From Streptacidiphilus pinicola (lineage in GTDB: Bacteria > Actinomycetota > Actinomycetes > Streptomycetales > Streptomycetaceae), in assembly GCF_003258295.1 (NCBI RefSeq), contig NZ_QKYN01000008.1:62001-126000 (forward strand): 64,000 nucleotides of DNA, given 5' to 3'. This document shows positions 1 to 7,958 of the stretch, in pieces. The position numbers were made by a program, and so were the translations under genes. Under the pieces are notes generated by a model that saw only the letters and a list, made by a program, of their open reading frames with translations, did no database searches and was not told where the DNA came from. The first letter of the stretch is position 1. Each line of letters begins with the position of its first letter.

Positions 1-849
1 AAGCGGGAACCCCGGGGCGCGGCAAGTGGCTGGCTGCACCACCACGCGATCGCGGGTCTCGAACTGGAGGTCGCGGCGCCCCGAGGCGTGTTCACCTTGG
101 CCGAGGGCCCCGGACCGGTGGTCCTGGTATCTGCCGGGGTGGGTATCACACCGGTCCTGGCGATGCTCCACCGACTTGCGGCGCTGCAGACGCAACGCCG
201 CGTGTGGTGGCTGCACGGGGCGCGCAACAGCGACGACGTGCTGTTCGCCGGAGAGGTGCGGGATCTGCTGGGGACGCTCTCCGACGCCCGGGTCCGTGTC
301 TGCTTCAGCCGGCCACTGCCCACCGACCGCATCGGCGAGGACTACACCGATGCGGGACGGCTGTCCGCGGACCTGATCAGGACGCTCGACCTACCCTCGG
401 ACGCCACCGCGTACGTGTGTGGGCCGGCGGCCTTCATGGACGACATGGTGCAGGTCCTGACGGACAGCGGCCTGGACGCGGCGCGTGTGCGCACGGAGGC
501 CTTCGGTGCGGCCGCCGGCATGACTCCCGGTGTCGTGGCCGGTGGCTCGGAGCGCGCGCCGCACCTGCCCGACCGTCAGGGTGACGGTCCTGTGCGGGCA
601 ACGGTGTCGTTCAGCCGCAGCGGGCTGACCGTGCCGTGGAGGGCCGACGGGCCGACGTTGCTGGAGTTGGCCGAGGCCTGTGACGTTCCGGTGCGGTGGT
701 CGTGCCGGACCGGGGTCTGCCACAACTGCGAGACGGCGACCCTGTCCGGCACGGTGGTCTACAGCCCGGAACCGGTGGAGGAACCGGCACCGGGCAACGT
801 GCTGCTGTGCTGCTCGCGGCCGCGGACTGATGTGGTGCTGGACCTGTGA
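1..849 (+). CDS. NAD(P)H:ferredoxin-type oxidoreductase, 5' truncated by window edge
   Basis: The reading frame is open from the first base, so the N-terminal part lies outside the window. The visible 282 codons show the end of a flavin/NAD(P)-binding reductase (GVGITP pyridine-nucleotide loop near codon 45, CGPAAFMD near codon 140). They finish with a plant-type 2Fe-2S ferredoxin domain whose cysteines follow the pattern CRTGVCHNC (near codons 235-243) plus a distal CC. This order (NAD domain then C-terminal ferredoxin) is typical of phthalate-dioxygenase-reductase-like enzymes and of MOSC-reductase fusions. It should pass electrons from NAD(P)H via flavin to an iron-sulfur centre. The partner oxygenase and any N-terminal domain cannot be seen. 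Confidence 0.85.
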   Translation, partial: KREPRGAASGWLHHHAIAGLELEVAAPRGVFTLAEGPGPVVLVSAGVGITPVLAMLHRLAALQTQRRVWWLHGARNSDDVLFAGEVRDLLGTLSDARVRVCFSRPLPTDRIGEDYTDAGRLSADLIRTLDLPSDATAYVCGPAAFMDDMVQVLTDSGLDAARVRTEAFGAAAGMTPGVVAGGSERAPHLPDRQGDGPVRATVSFSRSGLTVPWRADGPTLLELAEACDVPVRWSCRTGVCHNCETATLSGTVVYSPEPVEEPAPGNVLLCCSRPRTDVVLDL

Positions 850-916
850 GGCGTCACAGCCGGTGCGGAAGATCCACGGCGCGACCGGCGGCGCGGGGGA
901 TTTCAAGTTAAGAACC

Positions 917-945
917 TTGACCAGACCTCGAACTCATCCTATCTT
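917..945 (+). promoter_or_regulatory. Predicted promoter of the PL7 lyase gene
   Basis: TTGACC (917-922), a 17-base spacer and TATCTT (940-945) give a good housekeeping-type -35/-10 pair. The pair lies in a locally AT-rich stretch about 90 bases before the lyase start codon. Inference from sequence only. Confidence 0.55.
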
Positions 946-997
946 CATGCCAGTTTCCTTGCGCCATCGGAGGGCAAAGCGGATCAAATCCAACTCG

Positions 998-1019
998 GGC
1001 ATCCGATGAAACGGATGCC
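998..1019 (+). repeat. Perfect inverted repeat in the lyase leader
   Basis: GGCATCCG, six bases (ATGAAA), then CGGATGCC form an 8-bp perfect inverted repeat. It lies downstream of the predicted promoter and 17 bases before the start codon. It could be a repressor operator or an RNA hairpin next to the ribosome-binding site (AGGGGAGG at 1020-1027). Confidence 0.5.
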
Positions 1020-1036
1020 AAGGGGAGGCAGGCATC

Positions 1037-2308
1037 ATGATCAGGCAAGTGTGCTCAAGGCCCAGGCTCTCGCTGGTACTCGCGGGTGGGACGGCCGCCC
1101 TGCTTGCCTCGGCGGGCACCGTGGCTGCGGCGCCGGGGCCGGGGCCGGGGTCGGCGTCGGCAAGGCCGTTAGCCGCGGCCGCGGCTGACCCGGTGTCACT
1201 CTCCGGCTGGAACCTGGCGGTTCCCGTCGACTCGTCGGGAGGGACGTCGGGCGACGCGATGACGATCTCGCCGGCCACCCTCTATCCGCCGTACCTGACG
1301 CAGGACAGCGGTGGCGCGCTGCACTTATGGGCGCCCGCGAACGGAGCCCGGCTCGGCATCTCGCTGCACGCCCGGACCGAACTGCGGGGCCCCGGCACCT
1401 TCGTCCTCGGCCAGGGCTCCGCGGGCCTCGAGGAGACGGCGGCCGTCACGCAACTGCCGGACAACAGCCACGACATCATCATCGGGCAGATGTTCCCCAC
1501 GGGAACGACACCCTTCGCGATGCTCCACTACCAGTCGGGCAAGGTCTACGGATACATCCACGGCCAGTCCCAGGAGTACGTCCTGATGAGTGGCATCCCG
1601 CTGGGAGCCACCTTCCAGGACAGCATCGAGGCCAACGGCGACACGGTGACCTTCTCGGTCACCTACAACGGCCAGACCTCCAGCCTCGACGCCACGAACA
1701 TCGACTCCTTCATCGGCGACACCATGCACTTCCAGGCGGGCGACTACCAGCAGGACCTCTCGGACAACCCCTCCACGGACGGCGGCGCGGTCACCTTCTC
1801 CGCGCTGGACCAGTATGGCGTCCCCGGCGGCTCCTCGGGACCGGGCGGTGGCGGCGGTGGCGGCGGCACCGGCTTCCCGACCGGCTACCACCAACTCGTG
1901 GTGCAGAACAGCGGCCTGTGCGCGGACGTGAACAACAACAGCACCGCGGACAACGCCGTGATCGACCAGTGGACGTGCAAGACCTCCGGCACGGCGAACC
2001 AGGAATTCCAGTTCGTCCCGGTCGCGAACGGCTACGGCGAGCTGCAGAACGAGAACAGCGGCTCGGACGTGGTGGTCCAGGGCGCATCCACGGCCCAGGG
2101 CGCGAAGGTCGTCCAGTACACCCAGAACGGCTCCGCCAACGGCCTGTGGCGGCCGATCCGACAGTCCGACGGCACCTGGCAGTTCCAGAACCAGAACAGC
2201 GGCCTGTGCCTGGACCAGGCCGGTGCCGTGAGCACCGTCGGGGTGCAGTTCGACCAGTGGCCGTGCAAGTCCGGAACCGGCGACAACCAGGACTTCGCCG
2301 CGCAGTGA
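1037..2308 (+). CDS. Secreted PL7-type alginate lyase-like enzyme with ricin B lectin domain
   Basis: 423 residues. A Sec signal peptide (first ~33 residues, ending near AAAP) is followed by a jelly-roll lyase domain (about 50-260), a Gly-rich linker and a ricin-type beta-trefoil (about 285-423, with DQWTC, GLWRP and DQWPC QxW-type repeats). PL7 signatures are visible: RTELR (R113-R117) and an AGDYQQ segment with the catalytic-type Tyr at 237. The usual QIH/QVH motif reads QMF (151-153), so the expected catalytic His is absent. PL7 enzymes cleave alginate by beta-elimination; the altered motif leaves substrate and activity open. Two TTA leucine codons (1169-1171 and 1325-1327) suggest bldA-dependent translation. 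Strong ribosome-binding site AGGGGAGG. Confidence 0.8.
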   Translation: MIRQVCSRPRLSLVLAGGTAALLASAGTVAAAPGPGPGSASARPLAAAAADPVSLSGWNLAVPVDSSGGTSGDAMTISPATLYPPYLTQDSGGALHLWAPANGARLGISLHARTELRGPGTFVLGQGSAGLEETAAVTQLPDNSHDIIIGQMFPTGTTPFAMLHYQSGKVYGYIHGQSQEYVLMSGIPLGATFQDSIEANGDTVTFSVTYNGQTSSLDATNIDSFIGDTMHFQAGDYQQDLSDNPSTDGGAVTFSALDQYGVPGGSSGPGGGGGGGGTGFPTGYHQLVVQNSGLCADVNNNSTADNAVIDQWTCKTSGTANQEFQFVPVANGYGELQNENSGSDVVVQGASTAQGAKVVQYTQNGSANGLWRPIRQSDGTWQFQNQNSGLCLDQAGAVSTVGVQFDQWPCKSGTGDNQDFAAQ

Positions 2309-2367
2309 CCCCTCGCCGCCGAGAAGCGGGCCGGCAGCGGCGGGAACGGGGGTGGACACGCCGGCGT

Positions 2368-3111
2368 TCAGCGACTTCGACGCCACGAGGCGAGTTCCTC
2401 GACCGACAATGGGAGGCGGTTCGCCTCCTGCTCGCCCGCGAGGCGACCGGCGGTCATCATCTGGAAGAACCGGAACGGGATCCGCACGGTCTGCGGCACC
2501 ACGACCAGGTCGCCCAGGTCGCGCTCACGGAAGCGGCGGACCAGCTGCCGGCCGCTCCAGTTGTTGCGGTGGCCGTCGGAGTAGCAGCGCATCAGGGCAC
2601 GGGTGATCACCTGGTCCGCATGGTCCACGATGGTGGCGTCGAAGTCGAAGTCGAACGCGGCGATGCGCCCGCCCGTCCGGGTCACCCGCACCAGCTCGTC
2701 GATCGCGGTGTCGATTTCCTCGCAGTGCATCAGGACCATCTTGGCCCGTGCTCCGTCGAAGCTGTCGTCGGCGAAGGGGAGATGCGCCAGGTCGGCGTAC
2801 CGGAACTCGATCCGGGCGGGCTCGCCGGGGCCGCGGCGGCGGGCCTCGTCGAGCATGGCGGCGCTCAGGTCGGTCGCCACCACCTTGCCGCTCTCGCCGA
2901 CCAGTCCGGCCAGTTCGCGGGCGTCGTCCCCGGTGCCGCAACCCACCTCCAGCACGGATTTGCCGGCGAGGTCGCCGAGCGTGTGGGCCAGGGTGCGCCG
3001 GATCTCGTCGTAGCCCGGGACGGAGTTCGCCAGGTCCATGAAGTCGACGAACCAGCGGGCGTCCGGAGCCCCGTCCACGGTGGTGAAGTTGGCGATGTCC
3101 TTGACTGTCAT
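2368..3111 (-). CDS. Class I SAM-dependent methyltransferase
   Basis: 247 residues from an ATG with GGAGG nine bases upstream; the longer open frame to 3348 lacks such a site. Motif I VLEVGCGTGDDA near residue 47, an acidic VVATDLS strand and the FDGARAKMVLMHC segment give a Rossmann methyltransferase of the UbiE/Methyltransf_11 type. The substrate is unknown. It is convergent with the lyase gene and divergent from the deacetylase gene. Confidence 0.85.
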   Translation of the reverse strand: MTVKDIANFTTVDGAPDARWFVDFMDLANSVPGYDEIRRTLAHTLGDLAGKSVLEVGCGTGDDARELAGLVGESGKVVATDLSAAMLDEARRRGPGEPARIEFRYADLAHLPFADDSFDGARAKMVLMHCEEIDTAIDELVRVTRTGGRIAAFDFDFDATIVDHADQVITRALMRCYSDGHRNNWSGRQLVRRFRERDLGDLVVVPQTVRIPFRFFQMMTAGRLAGEQEANRLPLSVEELASWRRSR

Positions 3112-3329
3112 GATGCCTCCGTTGAGGTGAAGATCCCGGCGCGCGGCGAGGCGACCCGCCCGGTCGCCGTCGCGGACCGCTTCTGTCTTCGGATCCCTGC
3201 CAACGTACGGGAGGCGACAGTTCCGGCTCCGCTCGTATGTCAGGTCGCGGGCCACGGCCCGGGACCGCGCCGGGACTCGGGCGAACGGGTGAGGTGAGAG
3301 GGGCGTGCGGCGGGGTAGCGATAGGGGGC

Positions 3330-4139
3330 ATGGCAGACCTGTCGACATCCCCGGGCCCCTCCCGCCGCGCGCTCCTCTCGCTCGGCGGGATGACGCTGAT
3401 CACCGTCCGTGCGGCAGCCCCCACCCAGGCCGAGGCCATGGGGCTGCGGGCCGCTCCGTCCTCGCGGCCGCCGGGTCCGGCTGTCTCGGCGGAGCGGCAG
3501 GGGGACTCCCACCCGGTCGGCGCGGCCCTGCCGGACGACGACGGGCCGAGCGACCGCGGCCCGCAGTTCTACGTCCACAAGGGACCGCACGCGATCGCGC
3601 TCACCATCGACGACGGCCCCGACCCCCGCTACACCCCGCAGGTCCTCGCGCTGCTGCACCGCTACGGGATCACTGCGACGTTCTGCCAGATCGGCGAGCA
3701 GATCGCACGCCATCCCGCGCTCGTGCGCGAGGTCGCCGCGCGCGGACATCTGCTGGCCAACCACACCTGGACCCACGCGGACCTCACCCGGGTGACCCCG
3801 AGCGCGGTCCGCGAGGAGATCGTGCGCACCAGCGAGATCCTCGACCGCGTCGCGGGCCACCAGCCCGTCTTCTTCCGTGCCCCCTACGGCGCCTGGTCAC
3901 GCCGCGTGCTGACGGAGTGCCGCGCCCACGACCTGCGGCCGCTCGACTGGTCCGTCGACCCGCGGGACTGGTCCCGGCCGGGCGTGACGACCATCGTCCG
4001 CACGATCCTTCGCACGACCCGCACCGGCTCGATCATCCTGGAGCACGACGGCGGGGGAGACCGCTCCGAGACGGTCGCCGCGCTGCGGACAGTCCTGCCC
4101 CGGCTGCTCGACGCGGGCTACCACTTCGTCACGCCCTGA
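3330..4139 (+). CDS. Polysaccharide deacetylase (NodB/CE4), exported
   Basis: 269 residues starting MADLST. The N-terminus carries SRRALLSLGG, a plausible twin-arginine export signal. All five CE4 motifs are present in order: TIDDGPD, HTWTH (zinc His pair), RAPYGAW, DWSVDPRDW and ILEHD. The family removes N- or O-acetyl groups from chitin oligomers, peptidoglycan or xylan; which one is not evident. An upstream in-frame start at 3237 lies in non-coding-looking sequence and was rejected. Confidence 0.88.
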   Translation: MADLSTSPGPSRRALLSLGGMTLITVRAAAPTQAEAMGLRAAPSSRPPGPAVSAERQGDSHPVGAALPDDDGPSDRGPQFYVHKGPHAIALTIDDGPDPRYTPQVLALLHRYGITATFCQIGEQIARHPALVREVAARGHLLANHTWTHADLTRVTPSAVREEIVRTSEILDRVAGHQPVFFRAPYGAWSRRVLTECRAHDLRPLDWSVDPRDWSRPGVTTIVRTILRTTRTGSIILEHDGGGDRSETVAALRTVLPRLLDAGYHFVTP

Positions 4140-4154
4140 CGGCCCAGTGAGGGG

Positions 4155-4250
4155 GTCGCCGACGGCACCACCCTCACCCACGGCGGCACCCCCGGCTCGC
4201 TGACGCTCGGTGCGGGTGAGTACGTGGCCCAGGCTCAGCTGTGCGAGGGG
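4155..4250 (+). pseudogene. Possible relic of a lectin-like domain
   Basis: This gap translates in one frame to DGTTLTHGGTPGSLTLG followed by AGEYVAQAQLCEG, which resembles the repeat unit of secreted jacalin-like lectin domains. No start codon, signal peptide or matching continuation is present, and the frame soon becomes Arg/Gly-rich junk. Most likely a decayed fragment. Nothing else was recognised between 4140 and 4409. Confidence 0.3.
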
Positions 4251-4409
4251 CGGCCGCGACGGCGGGGCGGTGGACACACCTCGTGGCGGCAGGCCCGTTT
4301 CCACCCCTTTAAGCACGTATCCGTAACTTGGGCGACCCCTATTGTTCGCGCGGGGGCGGGGACCGACCGTTGACGGTAGTGGCCGTATTCCCCCAGCTCA
4401 GGAGCCCGA

Positions 4410-4934
4410 ATGGATGCCACACTCGTCGTCGGCCCCCGCCGCGCCTGCCGGAGGGGCGACTACCGGCACTCCACCGCCTGTGTGATGCCCGCCGTCGCCG
4501 CCTCCGTGCCCGCCCTGCGCCGGTTCGCGGTTCGTACCGCCAGGCGTTGCGGACTGCTCGACGACGTCGCCGAGGCACTGGCCCTGATCGTGACCGAACT
4601 CGTCACCAACGCGGTGCGGCACAGCGGAAGCCCCGACGTCACGCTGCTGCTCTGCGTCGCCGACGGAGATCTGACCGTGCAGGTCAGCGACACGGGCAGG
4701 TGGCGACGCCCGACGGCCCCGCCCGCTTCCGAGCCCGGTGCCCGCGAGCCCGGCCCGCTCTGCGGAGGACGCGGCCTCCTGCTGGTCGAGGCGTACGCCG
4801 CGAGCTGCGCCGTCCAGGTCTCGCGCAGCGGCACCACGGTGACGGCCGAGCTGCGCCTCCCGCCGAAGGCGGCCGCACACCCCCTGACCGACCCGCTCCA
4901 GCCACGGGTGCGGGTCTGTGCCGCGACGCCTTGA
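4410..4934 (+). CDS. Anti-sigma-factor-type histidine-kinase-like ATPase
   Basis: 174 residues, preceded by AGGAG. It is a stand-alone GHKL ATPase domain: N-box ELVTNAVRHSG near residue 68, G1 box VSDTGR, G2 box GGRGLLLV. Such RsbW/SpoIIAB-like proteins are abundant in Streptomyces and bind sigma or anti-anti-sigma factors; no partner gene is adjacent. Convergent neighbours are absent and the next gene, a large regulator, has its own promoter. Confidence 0.85.
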   Translation: MDATLVVGPRRACRRGDYRHSTACVMPAVAASVPALRRFAVRTARRCGLLDDVAEALALIVTELVTNAVRHSGSPDVTLLLCVADGDLTVQVSDTGRWRRPTAPPASEPGAREPGPLCGGRGLLLVEAYAASCAVQVSRSGTTVTAELRLPPKAAAHPLTDPLQPRVRVCAATP

Positions 4935-4998
4935 CGCGTGCGCCGGGCACCCCCCGCGCCTTCCCCGCGAGCCGGTCCGTCCCGGCCCCGCCCCTCGT

Positions 4999-5027
4999 TT
5001 GCCGCCGACCCTGGGCCGATCTAGCGT
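4999..5027 (+). promoter_or_regulatory. Predicted promoter of the LuxR/ATPase regulator
   Basis: TTGCCG (4999-5004), a 17-base spacer and TAGCGT (5022-5027), 23 bases before the GTG start. Good match to Streptomyces vegetative promoters; inference. Confidence 0.5.
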
Positions 5028-5050
5028 GGGCAGCCAGGGAAGGTGATCGC

Positions 5051-7939
5051 GTGGCACGTGTGCTCGACCAGAGCGCCGCGGCCGGCGGCGGTGGCTTCGC
5101 GTTCGTGGGCCGGCAGCGTGAGCTGAGTCTGCTGCTGGCCGCGGCCCGCACCCCGCCCGCGGCGGTCCTGATCGAGGGCGAGGCCGGGATCGGCAAGTCC
5201 CGCCTGGCGCACGAGGCCGTCGCCGTGCTGGCCGCCGAGGGCCGGCCCGTCCTGACCGGGTTCTGCCACCCGCTGCGGGAGCCGTTCCCCTACGGCCCGC
5301 TCGTGGACGCCCTGCGCGGGGCGGGGCGATGGCTGCCCGCGGGCGGCGTGGCGCCGACGGCCGGCGCCCTGGCGCCGCTGCTGCCCGACCTGGCCCACCG
5401 GCTCCCGCCGCCACCGCCGCTGCCCGAGGGGGCCCAGGCCCGCAGGCACCAGCTGGTCCAGGGCGTGCACTCTTTCCTCACCGCTCTCGGGCCTGCGGTC
5501 CTCCTGGTCGAGGACCTGCACTGGGCCGACGAGGCCACCCGGGAACTGCTCCTGCTGCTCGCCCGCGACCTGCCCGCGGAGCTCAGCCTGGTCCTCACCT
5601 ACCGGGCCGAGGACCTGCCGCCGGACACCGGCGCCCTGGGCGCCGCCTACCGCAGGCCGCCCGGCACGAACGGCACGGTCATCAGGCTCACCCGGCTGTC
5701 CCGGCACGACGTCCAGGAACTGGCCGTCGCGGCGCTCGGCGCGCAAGCCACGGCCGAACTGGGCGGAGCCCTGTACGAGCGCAGCGAGGGCCTGCCGCTG
5801 GTGGCCGAGGAGGACCTGCTCACCCTGCGCGAGCACGGCCGCCACCAGCCGCTCGGCGACGTCCGGGCGGAACTGGAGCGCGCGGGCGTGCCGCGTGGGC
5901 TGCGCGAGGCGGTCATCGAGCGCCTGGCGGCCCTGTCGCCACCCGCCACCGCGATCGTGGACGCGGCCGCGGTGCTCGCCGTCCCGGCCCAGGAGCCCCT
6001 GCTCACCCGGCTCGCGGGCCTGGACCCCGACGAAGGCGCCCGTGGGCTCGTCGAGGCCGTGCGGGCAGCGGTCCTCGGCGAGGCCGACGGCGGGCGCTAC
6101 CTCTTCCGCCACGTCCTGGCGCAGCAGGTCGCCTACCGCCACGTCCCCGGCCCGCACCGCACCCGGCTGCACCAGCGGGCCATCGAGGAACTGGAGGGGC
6201 AGAACCCGGCCCCGCTCGTGCAGATCGCCCACCACACCCTCGCCCTGGGGGACCGCGAGGGCTGGTTCCGCCGCGCGGAGCGGGCCGTGGACCAGGCCAT
6301 CGCCCTCGGCGACGCCGGCACCGCCGCCGGACTGCTCCACCGCATCCTGGAACAGCCGCACCTGGACGGCGACCTGCGCTCGCGCGCCGCACTCGCGCTC
6401 GGACGCATCGCCGTCAACGGCGCCGACCACACCCGCAACGCCACCGTCCTGCGCCGCATCCTCGCCGACCCGCAACTGCCCACCGCGACCCGCGGGGAGA
6501 TCCGGCTCGCGCTCGGACTGCTGATGGTCAACCACGCGGGAGACCGCGCCGGCTACCGCGAACTCGAGGCCTGTGTGGAGGAGCTGGCGGCCGAGAAGCC
6601 GGAGCGCGCCGCCCGGGCAATGGTCGCCATGGCCATGAACGAGCGCGACGGCGCCGGGGCACGGGGCAGGGCCTGGCTGGATCGGGCCGAGCGGAGCGTC
6701 GCCGACAGCGGCAACGAGGCGATCAGGGCCACCGTGCGGGCGACGGGCCTGAGCCTGCTGGCCCGGGACGGAGACCCGGACGTCTGGGCGCAGTTGGACC
6801 GGCTGCCGCGCGAGGCCGCGGACGTCGAGGTCCTTCGGCAGACCACGCGCGCGCTCTACAACGTCGGCGAGATCGCTGTCGAACTCGGCCACGACCGGCG
6901 CGCCGCCCGACTGCTCGCGGAGAGCCGCGACCTGGCCCACCGCGCCTGGATCCCGCACCTGGAGTGCTACAGCCGGATCGCGCTGCTGCGCCTGGACGCG
7001 CTGGCGGGCCACTGGGACGGTCTCGCGGACCGCGTCGCCGAGCTCGGCGCGGAGTTCCCCGAGATCGCCATGTTCGACGAGGAACAAGCCCTGATGCTGG
7101 GGACGTTGGCCATCGCTCGCGGCCAGCGGACGCGCGCCTTGGAGCAGTTCACCGCCGCCGCGGCCTCCGGGGAACGCAGCTCGCAGGTGACCGTGGCGCT
7201 GCGGGCCGCCACGGGCCTGGCCGAACTGCGGTTGCTCCAGCGTGCGCCGCGGGACGCCTGGGCCGTCGCCTCCCCGGCGGTGGCCGTGCTGCGCGAGGCC
7301 GCGGCGTGGGCCAGGGCCACCGGTCTGGTCCCCGTCGCGGTCGAGGCCGCGCTCGGCTGCGACGAGGGCCGGGCCGCCCGGCAGCTGGTCGCGGACGCGG
7401 AGCGCGAACTCGCCCACCGGGACGCACCCGGCGCCCGTGCCGAACTCGCCTGCGCCCAAGGGATCCTGGCGCTCGTCAGCGGCTCGGCGCGGCCGGCCCG
7501 TGCGGCCGAGCACTTCGAGCGCGGCCGGCAGTCGTGGGAGGAGATCGGCCGACCCTACGACGCCGCGCGCGCCGCCGAACGCGGCGGACGCGCGCTCGGC
7601 GGCGACCGCCCCGAGGACGCCGCCGAGCGGCTCGGGCAGGCCCTGGACGCCTACCACGCGCTGCGCGCCACCGCGGACGCGGCACGATGCCAACAGGCCC
7701 TGCGCGACCTCGGCCTGGACCGCCCCGGCGCCCGCGGCCGCCGCGGCTACGGTGGCGAGCTGTCCCCGCGCGAACGACAGGTCGCCGAACTGCTCGCCAC
7801 CGGAGCGACCAACCAGGACATCGCCGAGGCCCTGTTCGTCTCCCCCCGCACGGTCGAGCAGCATGTCGCCAGCGTCCTGAAGAAGCTCGGCACCACCCGC
7901 AGGGCTGTCGCCAGCGCCCTCACCAGCCCGGACGACTGA
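5051..7939 (+). CDS. Large LuxR-family regulator with AAA-type ATPase domain
   Basis: 962 residues from GTG (MARVLDQ) with GGAAGG upstream; the reading frame is open far upstream but without coding character. An N-terminal ATPase holds Walker A GEAGIGKSR near residue 42 and Walker B VLLVEDLHWADE near 155. A long helical TPR-like middle region follows, then a C-terminal LuxR helix-turn-helix (SPRERQVAELLATG to TVEQHVASVLKKLG). Such LAL/MalT-like proteins are ATP-dependent activators responding to small ligands. Its ligand and targets are not evident; the convergent neighbour is the galactanase gene. Confidence 0.85.
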   Translation: MARVLDQSAAAGGGGFAFVGRQRELSLLLAAARTPPAAVLIEGEAGIGKSRLAHEAVAVLAAEGRPVLTGFCHPLREPFPYGPLVDALRGAGRWLPAGGVAPTAGALAPLLPDLAHRLPPPPPLPEGAQARRHQLVQGVHSFLTALGPAVLLVEDLHWADEATRELLLLLARDLPAELSLVLTYRAEDLPPDTGALGAAYRRPPGTNGTVIRLTRLSRHDVQELAVAALGAQATAELGGALYERSEGLPLVAEEDLLTLREHGRHQPLGDVRAELERAGVPRGLREAVIERLAALSPPATAIVDAAAVLAVPAQEPLLTRLAGLDPDEGARGLVEAVRAAVLGEADGGRYLFRHVLAQQVAYRHVPGPHRTRLHQRAIEELEGQNPAPLVQIAHHTLALGDREGWFRRAERAVDQAIALGDAGTAAGLLHRILEQPHLDGDLRSRAALALGRIAVNGADHTRNATVLRRILADPQLPTATRGEIRLALGLLMVNHAGDRAGYRELEACVEELAAEKPERAARAMVAMAMNERDGAGARGRAWLDRAERSVADSGNEAIRATVRATGLSLLARDGDPDVWAQLDRLPREAADVEVLRQTTRALYNVGEIAVELGHDRRAARLLAESRDLAHRAWIPHLECYSRIALLRLDALAGHWDGLADRVAELGAEFPEIAMFDEEQALMLGTLAIARGQRTRALEQFTAAAASGERSSQVTVALRAATGLAELRLLQRAPRDAWAVASPAVAVLREAAAWARATGLVPVAVEAALGCDEGRAARQLVADAERELAHRDAPGARAELACAQGILALVSGSARPARAAEHFERGRQSWEEIGRPYDAARAAERGGRALGGDRPEDAAERLGQALDAYHALRATADAARCQQALRDLGLDRPGARGRRGYGGELSPRERQVAELLATGATNQDIAEALFVSPRTVEQHVASVLKKLGTTRRAVASALTSPDD

Positions 7940-7958
7940 ACCTGAGCCCGGTCCCGAC

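Noticed and set aside
846-900. Terminator after the first reductase gene
   Set aside because: GCCGGT and ACCGGC arms exist but are separated by about 20 bases with poor pairing between; not convincing.
5021-7864. 947-codon open frame on the reverse strand inside the LuxR/ATPase gene
   Set aside because: Long antisense frames are usual in DNA this rich in GC. The forward frame carries Walker and helix-turn-helix motifs; the reverse one has low-complexity Arg/Gly/Gln sequence.
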